In this document: piece after piece, positions 7,407 to 19,165 of the stretch | How the letters are laid out: each line of letters starts with the position of its first letter | Numbering within the stretch: position 1 is the first letter of the stretch | Source of the DNA: CAYLLN01 sp036496265 | GTDB lineage: Bacteria > Planctomycetota > Planctomycetia > Pirellulales > Pirellulaceae | Assembly: GCA_036496265.1 (NCBI GenBank) | Contig: DASXLL010000268.1 | Coordinates: forward strand, 1 to 25,195 | Length of the DNA: 25,195 bases | Direction of reading: 5' to 3' | Notes under the pieces: model-generated | The model's database searches: none | The model's input: only the letters and a program-made list of their open reading frames with translations | Told to the model about the DNA's origin: nothing | Translations under genes and position numbers: made by a program

Positions 7407-7625
7407 GCCCCCGGATTCTAGTCGGCGGCGCATGAAAAAGCCCCGGCTATTCACACCGCCCAGCACCCGAAGTGCTGCCGGGAGCGACCCGGAATGAGGC
7501 TGCGGATAGTCGAGGCCAGTCCTATTGTAGCCGCGAGTGAAAGAGCCGTGCCGTTTACTTTCGGTGGTGCCGTCGCAATGCCGCGAATCGCAGCGGCGCT
7601 TCTGTCGCCGGCTAGAATCAGGGGC

Positions 7626-7808
7626 ATGGCCAAGTGGCAGTTTTCTCTGACTGAAGCATTTTTAGCCACATGGTTAGCGGCTTCTGCGCTTGGTCTTGGT
7701 CGTATCGCTATCGTCGGTCAACGCAATCCCGGCGCTCCAATCGTGGCTGCTGCGGCCTTATGCTGCTTTGTCGCCGGTGCCTATTTGTTGATACGCAATC
7801 TACGGTGA
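7626..7808 (+). CDS. Small membrane protein of the QFSLxEA type
   Basis: This 60-residue protein begins MAKWQFSLTEAFLATWLAAS. The arrangement of a short aromatic/basic head, F-S-L and then a hydrophobic helix is one I recall from many small planctomycete proteins. A second hydrophobic span (IVAAAALCCFVAGAYLLI) ends at NLR. The ATG at 7626 is preceded by AGGGGC at a short spacing, which supports it over the in-frame ATG at 7494. It lies divergent from the two small genes on the other strand and 8 nt before the next small gene, so a two-gene unit is likely. No function is known. Confidence 0.6.
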   Translation: MAKWQFSLTEAFLATWLAASALGLGRIAIVGQRNPGAPIVAAAALCCFVAGAYLLIRNLR

Positions 7809-7816
7809 ATCCAAGC

Positions 7817-8008
7817 ATGGACCAGAACCCCTACGAGTCGCCGCAGAATCCGCAGCAGCCAAAACGGCAACTGACGCTACTTGAGAGCTTGGTCGCTTTC
7901 CCAGGCTGGGGCCGCATCGCTTTATTGGCCCTGATTGTCTCCGTTCTCATGGCGCTCTTCTGTGGCTGGCTCGGGTACATTATCAGCAAGAATGGATTCG
8001 GGCCTTAA
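7817..8008 (+). CDS. Small membrane protein with MDQNPYESP start (second copy of the motif)
   Basis: This 63-residue protein starts MDQNPYESPQNPQQPKRQLT and then has one hydrophobic helix (IALLALIVSVLMALFCGWLG, about 37-56). Its first 28 bases are identical to the start of the minus-strand gene at 7251, although the proteins differ completely after the ninth residue. The ATG at 7817 is chosen because of this shared start; the upstream in-frame extension (to 7670) only reads the preceding gene out of frame. It follows 7808 closely. Function unknown. Confidence 0.6.
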   Translation: MDQNPYESPQNPQQPKRQLTLLESLVAFPGWGRIALLALIVSVLMALFCGWLGYIISKNGFGP

Positions 8009-8413
8009 CTGTCCAACTGGCCTCATTCCGGTTTTCGCGATTGAGTGGCAAAACGCCGCTGCCTAATTATCGCGCACCGTTTTTCGTTTTGAATGGGTAA
8101 ATAGCGTCACGACCTTACATTGCGACTTCCCGCAAATTCTCCAAAATCTCCCGGAATTTGGTCCGGTTTTTGGCCCATTTTGCGATGTAGTACTGGGAGG
8201 CGTGAACTCTGCGCAACCGGTCGTACGGGTGATTCAGCACTCACCAAGAACTCACCATGGCTCACCGCCGGCGCCAAAACGCTCACCAACCCCTCACCAA
8301 CAAACTTTCGTCTAAACCACTCGCCACTCTCTACTTACGACTTCCGAAGGATTCGGCCAACCCCCCATTACTACCAAAAATAAATTCTCGATCGCTTCCT
8401 TCACTTTCTCGCA
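8009..8413. other. Gene-poor region between convergent 3' ends, with spaced CTCACC repeats
   Basis: The region holds no confident gene. From 8240 to 8300 the hexamer CTCACC occurs five times, starting at about 8240, 8251, 8261, 8283 and 8293, i.e. at about one or two helical turns. A short minus-strand reading frame (8115-8240) may be a gene remnant. No clear terminator or tRNA was seen. Confidence 0.5.
8115..8240 (-). pseudogene. Possible tiny ORF or gene remnant
   Basis: A minus-strand frame of 41 codons begins at a GTG (8240) and ends at the TAA at 8115. It reads LNHPYDRLRRVHASQYYIAK and then WAKNRTKFREILENLREVAM. The composition (amphipathic, Lys/Arg/Glu-rich, helical) looks more like real protein than the other frames here. 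There is no ribosome-binding site and I recognise no family. It may be the surviving C-terminus of a lost gene. Confidence 0.2.
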
Positions 8414-9388
8414 TCATCTTTCACCTCGTAACCGCCGCACATCGACATACGCATGCTGCCCGCCGTTTTCCGCTGCCAGCACCTGTAAAAAGTTGATCGC
8501 CGGTTTTTGCTCGCCCACGCCGAACTCAATCGTGTTAATCCGCGTCCCTCGATTCAGCCGTCGCACCAGAGTTAACTCCGCCGGCCGCATCTGCGGTTCC
8601 TCGGCGTCCGTCAAAAAGAAAATGACGTCCGGCTTTAGCGCCAGTGCCATGTCGAGCGCCTGCAAATGATTCGTCCCGCCGTCCGCAAACACTCCGCCGA
8701 TATAATCGGCCGCCAGCCGCTTCCCCGGCTGATCGGCAAACGCCATCCGCGGGGCATTGCCATGCGCCGCCGGCATGAGCTGCGGTCGCTCATTGTAAAA
8801 AATGATCTGAAACTGATGCCGGCCATCGAGCGCCTGCAGGCTAGAGATCAGTTCGCGCTTCGCTGCAAACAGCAGGCCGCCTTCCATGCTGGACGAGCGG
8901 TCGAAAACATAGACGAAGCGCGTACCACGCGAACGCAAACCAAAAACCTGTGTCTCCGCCGCGTTCAGCCCCGTGGCTGCGCTCGTCGCCGCGCTTGCAT
9001 TCGCGCTCGTCGCCTGAATTGGTGCTCGCTGTGGTGGCTCAACAGGTATCGTCGCCGCCGCCGGAGCAACATTCGGGTCGAACATCGGCTGCCGCGCCTG
9101 CGGCAACAGTTCCGGCGCTCGATTCACCGCCGTCGCTGTGAACGAAACGACTCTGGGACTGGCGTAAGCATCTCGTGTACTCCAGCCGCCCTCAAGCACC
9201 ACCGTCTCGCCCCGACCACGACCCGCTGCTGTCGAATTGCCAATCAGGTGCCCCACAAACCCCAGCCCCGCCAGCACCAACCCATGCACCACGAGCGACA
9301 ACAACCATGCCCATGCACGGCTGACGCGACGTTTTCGCCCTCGATCAAAATAGCCGGGACCAAACTTGGTTCCGGAGAAGCTGGTCAT
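8414..9388 (-). CDS. Membrane-anchored von Willebrand factor A domain protein
   Basis: This 324-residue protein has a basic N-terminus, one transmembrane helix (about 28-47, WLLSLVVHGLVLAGLGFVGH), an Ala/Pro-rich linker to about residue 145, and then a VWA domain. The metal-ion site (MIDAS) is FVYVFDRSSSMEG, with Asp163, Ser165 and Ser167. DGGTNHLQALDMAL supplies the conserved Thr, and PDVIFFLTDAEEPQM the later Asp. VWA domains of this type bind divalent metal and mediate protein contacts, here probably outside the membrane. The ATG at 9388 has GAGAAG upstream. A longer frame to 9511 runs through the palindrome at 9422-9495 and is rejected. The partner is unknown. It is divergent from tyrA. 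Confidence 0.82.
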   Translation of the reverse strand: MTSFSGTKFGPGYFDRGRKRRVSRAWAWLLSLVVHGLVLAGLGFVGHLIGNSTAAGRGRGETVVLEGGWSTRDAYASPRVVSFTATAVNRAPELLPQARQPMFDPNVAPAAATIPVEPPQRAPIQATSANASAATSAATGLNAAETQVFGLRSRGTRFVYVFDRSSSMEGGLLFAAKRELISSLQALDGRHQFQIIFYNERPQLMPAAHGNAPRMAFADQPGKRLAADYIGGVFADGGTNHLQALDMALALKPDVIFFLTDAEEPQMRPAELTLVRRLNRGTRINTIEFGVGEQKPAINFLQVLAAENGGQHAYVDVRRLRGER

Positions 9389-9421
9389 AACGACTTCTCG
9401 CGGTGGTCGTGGGCCGCGAGT

Positions 9422-9495
9422 AAGGGGTCGGGAGTCGATTGCGATCGTTTCTTTCCACATGGATAGTCTTGGCCGCAATCGACTCCCGACCCCTT
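9422..9495. repeat. Perfect 22-bp inverted repeat upstream of tyrA
   Basis: Arms 9422-9443 and 9474-9495 are perfectly complementary (starting AAGGGGTCGGGAGTCGATTG) around a 30-nt loop. The element lies between the divergent starts of the VWA gene and tyrA. It resembles REP-like hairpins but no REP-associated transposase is present. Confidence 0.8.
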
Positions 9496-9607
9496 TGCCG
9501 CTGCTTTGCAAGGCGGCGGATTTTAGCTATCACGCCCGTATGCGGTCAACGCGAATCAAACGGCCTAAATCTGCTAAAATTCGCCCATTAACAAGCCGGA
9601 TCGGGTT

Positions 9608-10436
9608 ATGCGAACCTGGAACAATGTCGCCATCATCGGTGTGGGCCTCATCGGTGGCTCAATCGGGTTGGCCCTGCGCGAGCGCAAGCTGGCCGGCCAC
9701 GTAATCGGAATTGGCCGACGCGAAGCCTCGCTCCAGGCTGCGCTCGCCCGCGACTGCGTCACGCAAACCACCACGGACATCGCCGTCGGCGTTCGCCAGG
9801 CCGATCTAATCATCGTCTGCACACCCGTTGATTCCATCGCTCGCTTCGTCCAAGAAGCTGCCGCTCACTGCTCCCCCAACTGTCTTATCACCGACGCCGG
9901 CAGCACCAAAGAACAAATCGTCACTGCCGTTGAAGCCGCGTGCCTCAAACAATCCTTCATCGGCAGCCATCCCATCGCCGGCAGCGAAAAAAACGGCTCC
10001 GAGGCCGCCACCGCCGACCTCTTCAATAACCGTGTCGCCGTCATCACTTCCACCGCGAAAACAAATTCGGCCGCGATCACAACGATCAACGACTTCTGGC
10101 AATCCCTTGGCAGCCGCGTCATTGAAATGTCCCCCGCCGAGCACGATGCGATTCTCGCCCGCACCAGCCACCTGCCGCATCTCCTCGCGTCCGCCCTGGC
10201 CGCTGCGACCTCTGCCGACGACCAAACGCTCGCGCTCACTGGCCCCGGCTGGTCCGACACCACCCGCATCGCCGCCAGCGAACCTGATCTCTGGCGCGAG
10301 ATCTTCCTTGCCAACCGCGGCGCTACCTTGAAGGCCCTCGCCGATTTTGAGACAGTGCTAAAAACGTGGCGCGAAGCTCTCCTCAGCGCGAACGGACCGC
10401 AAATCACCGCTCTCCTCCAGGAAGGAAAACGCCGCC

Positions 10437-10456
<20 letters not shown>
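9608..10456 (+). CDS. tyrA: Prephenate dehydrogenase
   Basis: This 282-residue NAD(P)-dependent enzyme of tyrosine biosynthesis oxidatively decarboxylates prephenate to 4-hydroxyphenylpyruvate in the cytoplasm; an arogenate-specific form cannot be excluded. The dinucleotide-binding loop GVGLIGGSIGLAL is at about residues 11-23. Then come DLIIVCTPVDSI, DAGSTKE (about 96-102), FIGSHPIAGSEKNG (about 117-130), and the helical domain with ARTSHLPHLLASALA and GPGWSDTTRIA. The catalytic His is expected in SHPIAG or SHLPH. The length is typical of monofunctional TyrA; no chorismate mutase or ACT domain is attached. The gene overlaps the purL start by 20 nt, so the two are probably cotranscribed. The upstream region carries the 22-bp inverted repeat. 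Confidence 0.93.
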
Positions 10457-13529
<3,073 letters not shown>

Positions 13530-13585
13530 TCACCGGCAAAATCAATCTCTGTTGCCCCGTATCCGGCTCAACTACGATTGAATAT

Positions 13586-14230
13586 ATGGGCCGCTCTTAC
13601 GCTTTATTCGCGCTTGTTCTGAGCTTCGCGGCTGTCCTCGGCTGCACGCGCAATCCGCCAACCGCCCATAAAGAAATCCAAGTCCCCGACGGCGGCCCGC
13701 CCGTCCTCACCACCGCTGAACGCAACACTGCCAAAATAAACGCTGCCCAAATAAACACAGCCGAGCGCGCCGCCCGCGAAACGCAAAAACCTCGCCAGCC
13801 TGGCCTCATCGCTCAGGCTGCCTACCAGCAACCGATTGAATCGTCCGCGCAAGCGATTAAACCGTTCGAGCAATGGACCGATCAAGACGCGGCTGAAGAT
13901 GCTCTGGGTCGTATTGGCGCCCCAGCCGTCCCGGCTCTCATGGATGCCCTCCGCAGTGCGGATCCCAACGTCCGCAAGAAAGCTATTGAAGTCCTCGGCC
14001 GCATGGGCGAAGACGCGGCACCCACCGTCCCCGCTCTCACAGCGCTACTCGACGACCCCGACTTCGGCGTCCGCAAAGCCGCCGCCCGCACCCTCGGCCA
14101 AATAGGCCCCGGAGCCAAAGACGCCGTCCCGGCGCTCATGCGAAATCTATTTCAACAGCCCCCGCTGCAATCCCCGCCTGGAAACGAACCTCCACAACAA
14201 GCAGTTCCCGCTTCGCCTCAGCCGGAATAG
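13586..14230 (+). CDS. HEAT-repeat lipoprotein
   Basis: This 214-residue protein begins MGRSYALFALVLSFAAVLGC, a signal peptide with a lipobox ending in Cys20, so it should be exported and lipid-anchored. A disordered Thr/Ala/Gln-rich stretch follows to about residue 90. About three HEAT/PBS-lyase-like repeats then run from about 94 to 192: AAEDALGRIGAPAVPALMDA, NVRKKAIEVLGRMGEDAAPT and GVRKAAARTLGQIGPGAKDA. Such repeats form an alpha-solenoid for protein contacts; no catalytic function is expected. The tail is Pro/Gln-rich. It starts 56 nt after purL on the same strand and converges with the MMPL gene. Confidence 0.82.
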   Translation: MGRSYALFALVLSFAAVLGCTRNPPTAHKEIQVPDGGPPVLTTAERNTAKINAAQINTAERAARETQKPRQPGLIAQAAYQQPIESSAQAIKPFEQWTDQDAAEDALGRIGAPAVPALMDALRSADPNVRKKAIEVLGRMGEDAAPTVPALTALLDDPDFGVRKAAARTLGQIGPGAKDAVPALMRNLFQQPPLQSPPGNEPPQQAVPASPQPE

Positions 14231-14295
14231 CTTTTCGCTGTAAACTTTCTGCCAGCGTCGTGCGCGGCAAATGAAAACCAAGCAATCGCCTGTTT

Positions 14296-17200
14296 TTAGC
14301 TGCGACTGTGGTTATTGTCTTGGCGCAGATGCCGCAGAGCACTGGCTTTGTTGCCGTGGTGCGGCGGCATGATCGGTTCAGCCGCGCCGACGATCGAGAA
14401 GGCCGGTTCGGGCTCTTCAGCCGGTTCGTCGCGATGGACGACGCTGAGCCGCGGAATCTCCGGCTCCGCGTGGGCCGCTCCTGTGCCGTGTGCGTCGTGG
14501 CCTGGCACAGTCGCCTTCTTCCGCGGCTTGAAGACCGAGCCAAGTGGACCCGCCAACAGCGCCGGAAAATAAATCAGCTCGGCCACGGCGCCGAGCCACA
14601 AAATCACAAGCATGAGGATGCCGAATCGCTGCGTCGGCGTGAACGTACTGATCGCGAAGACCGATAACCCGAGGCCGCTGATCACGGCTGCCTGCAGGGT
14701 AGGTGTCGCGCAATGTTTATAGGCGGCGAGAATCGCTTTTTTGCGGTCGCCAACACGGTCCAGCTCTTCGCGGAACCAGTTGAGATAGTGAATCGTGTCA
14801 TCGACGGCGACGCCCAGCGCGATGCTGGCCGTCATCATCGAGCCGACATCGACATCGATGCCAAACCAGCCCATGCCGCCGAAAACCATGAGAATCGGCA
14901 GCACATTGGGGAGCATCGCCACGCTGCCGGCGGTGACGCTGCGGGCGATCCACATGAGCAGCGGTGTGATCGTGATCACCGACCAGAACGTGCTCTGCAC
15001 GAGGCTGTCGAGCAGCAGCCGCTGCGCCTTATAGACGATCGGCACAACGCCCGTATAAACGGCCGCGACGCTCGTGGGATTGCTCTGCCACGCAGTGCGC
15101 TGTGACGCGCGAGACACGAACGTGTGGTTACGGGCATCGACGATGGCCGGGCCGGCTTTTTTGATCGCAGCCAGGTCCAAACCGCGAAGATCACCGACGG
15201 CGACGACACAATCATACGACGCCAGCTTATCCGCGATTTTTTCGGGAAGCTTGCCGCCGGGTTCGACACTCGCCGTCTCCAGCCGCAGCCGCGAATTGGT
15301 GAGCAGGTCGAGCAGCGTCCGGGCAAAAATGCGATCTTGATTGACCGGGTCTTCGAGCGTCAGTGGCTTGGCATCCGAAGGCGAGCCGCTCACGTCCTGG
15401 CTCGCCTCGGTGGCTTTGGCAAGTCCGACTCCAGCCGGCAGGCCAACGAGCAACACACGCGCGCCCGCCACGGTCCCCTCGGTCTGACCCTTTTGCCGCC
15501 GTTGCTCGTCGATCAGCCGCAGAATTGCGACGCGTTGCCGCTGCGCCGCGATCACCGGTTCCACCGTTTCCTGCAGCTCGTTCACAAACGAGCCGTAATC
15601 GACACCCTTCGTCGCACCGACACGCAGGCTGATTCTCCACAACTCCGTGGCATCATTCGCAGCATTTTCGCTTTTCGTAACTCGGAGATAATCGCTATGG
15701 AGGAAGTGGTCGCGGTGAGCCTGCAGCCGGCCACTCGTCGTCGACCGTTTCAAATGGGTCGAAGTGCTACTGCCCGGATCAGGCAGCGGCCGCACGAATG
15801 TCGCGGCGCTAATCGCCCGACCGACGACATTGCGGCCGGCGGGTCCGAATTCTTCTTCGACGAGGTTCTGCACGCGAGCCGCCATTTCCATGCGTTCCAA
15901 GAATGGAAGCTGGAATTGCGATTCGCGAAGCCGCTTCTCGATCTCGGTTTTTCGGGCCGCGGTTGTCGCATCAGCAGCCAATTCAGCCTGAAGCTCACGC
16001 AAATCCGTATTCGACGGCCGCTGATCGGCCTTCGGCACGCGAACGACGACCTCCATCGGCACCAAATGACCTAAATTTTCCTCCAACCAGGCGTAGTCCT
16101 TGATAATCTTCGCCTCGCTGTGGAACATCTTCAGCAGGTTGACGCTTGTCCGCATATAGACGACGCCGTACCCGAAGCCCAGCGTAATGAGCGTGCAGGC
16201 CGTGGCGACAAACCAGTGGTGGTCGATAATCCAGCCGCCCATCCGCTGCCAGAAGCCGCTGAGGAAGTGATCGATCCGCGACAGTTCGTCGCCGCGTTCC
16301 TTTTTCTTCCTCGGACGCTGCGGCCAGATTTCCAGAGCCGCGGGCAGATACGTCAGCATGACGCAGAACATGACCATCACGCCAATCGCCGAAAAGATGC
16401 CGAACTTGCGAATCGGCACCAGCTCGCTGGTCACGAGCGTGATCAGGCCCAGAGCCGTCGTCACCTCACATAGGAAGGCCGGTTTCCAGCCGTGGGCGAT
16501 GGCCCGCTCAGGGGCGCCGGCATGGCCGTGCTCATCGACGGCATCGTGATAGTAGTTGAGGATGTGCGCCGCCCCGGACAGTCCGAGAACATACACCAGC
16601 GACGGCATCGACATCATGATCGCGTCGATCGAGCTGCCACACCACCACACGAGAGCGACGCTCGTGATTGCCGAGATGCCGCCGACGAAAAAGATCATGA
16701 TCGTCGCGGTAATGCTGCGGAAGCATAAGAGCGACAGGCCGATGCCGAGCGCCGCTGAGTAGCTCACCAGCCGCACGAGCGTGACGGAACCTTCTTCATC
16801 GATCGCCACGTTATCAATGGGCGGGCCGCCCATGCGCAGCTCGGTGTCGGAGATGTTCGATTCGTTGGCGATTTCGTACAGGCGGCCGCGGGGCTTGCCG
16901 AGCAGACCCCGACCGCACACCAGATGCAGATTGTTGCGGGCTGAATCGGTCAGCGTCAGCATCATGCAGGTCGCGCGCTGGCCCGTTTTCGGATCGGGCT
17001 TGCCGAACATTGCCCCTTCCAGCCGCCGCTCGGCTTCCTTTTGATTGGCCGGGCCGTCAAGCTCGCGGGTCGCGTCCAACTCGCCGCCTTCGCGTGTCAG
17101 GCTGGCCAACACGTCAGGGCCGGTCATGACGGTCTTAAAGAGCTGCGCGCGAGCGCGGCGGGGATCAGCGTGATACCACGGCCCGTCGATGGGCCCAAAG

Positions 17201-17919
17201 GAGTGAATCAACGTCCCCTGAATTTCGATTTTGCCCATCGCCCGCGTGATCAAGCGGGCCAGAGCGGCCATCGGGGCATCAATGTCGTCCCAGCGGTAGA
17301 GATCGCCGTCGGGCAGCAGGTAATACCACCGCTCGGTGTTGGACGATTCCTGACCTAGGTTGCGGCCTTTCAGCCACTTCTCGCCCTTGCCTCCCCAATT
17401 TTCATACCAAGTGCCGGCAAAGTACAAACCGAGCTTATCGCCGATGAAGTCTTCGTCGCGGTGGATATAGTGCGTCGGATTTTGCAGAGACTCTTCGCCG
17501 TCATCTGCATCGACTGCCGCATTAGCTTCGCCATTAGTCTTGGCCGCTTCCGCCGCCGTCTTTTTCGCCGCGGCCTCCTTGGCTTCAACGGATGGCGGCG
17601 TTTCCGGCGCGAGCTTCGCCAGGAACAGCTTGAACCGTTCATCGCTCGCGTTACCGTGGCAGCCGTCCCAGCTTACGAGTACGAACTGCTCGCTGAGAAA
17701 ATATTGCCGAAACTCGTCGAGGTCCTTCGTCTCCTCAAATTCCTTCGGCAGCCAATCTTTCACGTCGTTCTTCATCCCCTGTACGGCCATACGGGCTCCG
17801 CGCAGGGCGAAGGGAACGAAGAAAAATACGATCACCAGAATCAGAATCGCGCGACGGGCGAAGAAGGTCGGCCTGGGCATTATCACAGTCTTCGCTCGGG
17901 GAGAGAGGTCCGAAGGCAT
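14296..17919 (-). CDS. MMPL/RND-family membrane transporter
   Basis: This 1207-residue protein has the RND layout. TM1 is at about 20-40 (ARRAILILVIVFFFVPFALR) and a large extracytoplasmic domain runs to about 378. A five-to-six-helix block spans about 382-532 (YSAALGIGLSLLCF, SMPSLVYVLGLSGAAHILNYY), TM7 is at about 568-590, and a second large domain follows. The last helical block includes ASIALGVAVDDTIHYLNWF, the MMPL/RND motif with paired Asp expected in proton coupling. The C-terminus (about the last 55 residues) is polar. The first loop holds a Lys/Ala/Glu-rich low-complexity stretch at about 110-145. It may export lipids or other hydrophobic molecules; the substrate is unknown and no membrane-fusion or outer-membrane partner lies nearby. 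The start could instead be the ATG at 17880 (MPRPTFFARR), which sits closer to TM1; neither has a strong ribosome-binding site. Confidence 0.88.
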   Translation of the reverse strand: MPSDLSPRAKTVIMPRPTFFARRAILILVIVFFFVPFALRGARMAVQGMKNDVKDWLPKEFEETKDLDEFRQYFLSEQFVLVSWDGCHGNASDERFKLFLAKLAPETPPSVEAKEAAAKKTAAEAAKTNGEANAAVDADDGEESLQNPTHYIHRDEDFIGDKLGLYFAGTWYENWGGKGEKWLKGRNLGQESSNTERWYYLLPDGDLYRWDDIDAPMAALARLITRAMGKIEIQGTLIHSFGPIDGPWYHADPRRARAQLFKTVMTGPDVLASLTREGGELDATRELDGPANQKEAERRLEGAMFGKPDPKTGQRATCMMLTLTDSARNNLHLVCGRGLLGKPRGRLYEIANESNISDTELRMGGPPIDNVAIDEEGSVTLVRLVSYSAALGIGLSLLCFRSITATIMIFFVGGISAITSVALVWWCGSSIDAIMMSMPSLVYVLGLSGAAHILNYYHDAVDEHGHAGAPERAIAHGWKPAFLCEVTTALGLITLVTSELVPIRKFGIFSAIGVMVMFCVMLTYLPAALEIWPQRPRKKKERGDELSRIDHFLSGFWQRMGGWIIDHHWFVATACTLITLGFGYGVVYMRTSVNLLKMFHSEAKIIKDYAWLEENLGHLVPMEVVVRVPKADQRPSNTDLRELQAELAADATTAARKTEIEKRLRESQFQLPFLERMEMAARVQNLVEEEFGPAGRNVVGRAISAATFVRPLPDPGSSTSTHLKRSTTSGRLQAHRDHFLHSDYLRVTKSENAANDATELWRISLRVGATKGVDYGSFVNELQETVEPVIAAQRQRVAILRLIDEQRRQKGQTEGTVAGARVLLVGLPAGVGLAKATEASQDVSGSPSDAKPLTLEDPVNQDRIFARTLLDLLTNSRLRLETASVEPGGKLPEKIADKLASYDCVVAVGDLRGLDLAAIKKAGPAIVDARNHTFVSRASQRTAWQSNPTSVAAVYTGVVPIVYKAQRLLLDSLVQSTFWSVITITPLLMWIARSVTAGSVAMLPNVLPILMVFGGMGWFGIDVDVGSMMTASIALGVAVDDTIHYLNWFREELDRVGDRKKAILAAYKHCATPTLQAAVISGLGLSVFAISTFTPTQRFGILMLVILWLGAVAELIYFPALLAGPLGSVFKPRKKATVPGHDAHGTGAAHAEPEIPRLSVVHRDEPAEEPEPAFSIVGAAEPIMPPHHGNKASALRHLRQDNNHSRS

Positions 17920-18271
17920 GCAGGAAGCTGGTTGCCAATTTGGAACTAAACGCCGCGGAAGCTAGCTTCCGGACCACAAGCCGCAAGGTTGGCAGAGCCG
18001 GCCACTTCCTTAGCTTCGACAAATTGGGAAAGTCGGCTTGAAGCCAGGCTCTCCGCTGCCGAACGCTTTCCTGCAGCGAGTTTCGTGCGGCCAGCCGCGG
18101 CAAAATCATCCACGAAACCACGGCAATTCGCAGCTAGCACCACTCCGCAACATACCTAGCTGCTGCGTCAATTCGCAACCCACAACCTGCTTAAAAAGCC
18201 TTAAGAAGTTTTGTTTTTAATGCAGCTTTTGGCCCTCAGAGAGTGCGCAAGTGCCAGGGCTTCACAGACCG
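17920..18271. other. Non-coding region between folP and the MMPL gene
   Basis: No convincing gene is present. It should contain the MMPL promoter on the minus strand. A 14-bp perfect palindrome, GGAAGCTAGCTTCC, lies at 17957-17970, and a CTTAA-containing A/T-rich stretch at about 18190-18220 may end the folP transcript. Nothing resembling a tRNA was found. Confidence 0.5.
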
Positions 18272-19156
18272 CTACAGGTTGTCGGCCCGGTCGAGCCCGC
18301 CGGAAGCTTCGAAAAGTACCATCGCCTGTCGTACGGCAGCCACATCGTGGACGCGAATGATTTGGACGCCTTGAAGCGCGAGGGCCAACGCGCCTCCGAT
18401 CGTTCCGAACGTCCGATCGGCCATTTTGTCGCCGATGAGCTTGCCAATGAAGGCCTTGCGCGAGTGACCCACGAGGAGCGGGCAGCCGAGGTCATGCAAG
18501 CGCCAGCAGTTGGCCATGAGTGTGATGTTGTGCTTATTCGTTTTGCCGAAGCCGATGCCGGGATCAAGGCAAATGCGCTGGCGGTCGACCCCAGCGGCAA
18601 TCAGCTCATCGCGCCGCTGGCAAAGAAACTCGAAAATCTCATCCACGACATCGTCATAGAACGGGTTATCTTGCATCGTCTGGGGAGTGCCTTGCATGTG
18701 CATCACGCACACGCCCGCGGCGCTCGTTTTGGCCAAACCGATCATGGCTGGATCGCCGGCTAGGCCTGTGACGTCGTTGATGATATCAGCGCCGGCGGCA
18801 ATGGCGGCCTCGGCGACGACAGCCTTCGACGTATCGATCGAGATTAGGGCCTGTGGTCGGTCACGGACGATGGCTTCGATGATCGGAATAACACGACGAA
18901 GTTCTTCTTCGGCAGAAATCATCGTCGAGTAGGGGCGCGTACTCTCGCCGCCGATGTCCAGAATGTCCGCGCCATCATCGAGCAGCTTCAAGGCATGGTC
19001 GATTGCCGCTTGCGGATCGAAAAACTGACCACCATCCGAAAAGCTGTCCGGCGTGACGTTTACGATGCCCATCAACAGCGGGTGGCGGCCGAATTGCAAT
19101 GTGCGAGTGCGAAGCTGCCAGGAGGTCGCGCGCTTAGACGGGTCGAAAGCTGGCAT
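18272..19156 (-). CDS. folP: Dihydropteroate synthase
   Basis: DHPS joins 4-aminobenzoate to 6-hydroxymethyl-7,8-dihydropterin diphosphate in folate synthesis and is the sulfonamide target. The 294-residue TIM barrel shows GIVNVTPDSFSDGG (about 31-44), DIGGESTRP (about 62-70), ISIDTSKAVV, DIINDVTGL, DPGIGFGKTNKHN, LLVGHSRKAF and the final IRVHDVAAVRQAM, all standard substrate-binding loops. The length is typical. The ATG at 19156 lies 9 nt after the TAA of the DUF480 gene, so the two are very likely cotranscribed. Nothing unusual is seen in the active-site motifs. Confidence 0.95.
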   Translation of the reverse strand: MPAFDPSKRATSWQLRTRTLQFGRHPLLMGIVNVTPDSFSDGGQFFDPQAAIDHALKLLDDGADILDIGGESTRPYSTMISAEEELRRVIPIIEAIVRDRPQALISIDTSKAVVAEAAIAAGADIINDVTGLAGDPAMIGLAKTSAAGVCVMHMQGTPQTMQDNPFYDDVVDEIFEFLCQRRDELIAAGVDRQRICLDPGIGFGKTNKHNITLMANCWRLHDLGCPLLVGHSRKAFIGKLIGDKMADRTFGTIGGALALALQGVQIIRVHDVAAVRQAMVLFEASGGLDRADNL

Positions 19157-19165
19157 TGTTGAGTT

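Noticed and set aside
8240..8300. CRISPR array
   Set aside because: Repeats are only 6-7 nt with 4-15 nt between them; there are no spacers or cas genes.
9389..9511. Upstream extension of the VWA protein
   Set aside because: It would translate the 22-bp palindrome; GAGAAG supports the ATG at 9388.
15124..16074. Plus-strand open frame (316 codons) within the MMPL gene
   Set aside because: It is antisense to a well-supported membrane protein and has no motifs or hydrophobic pattern.
17951..17974. Regulator operator upstream of the MMPL gene
   Set aside because: The 14-bp palindrome is real, but nothing links it to a regulator and such palindromes are common here.
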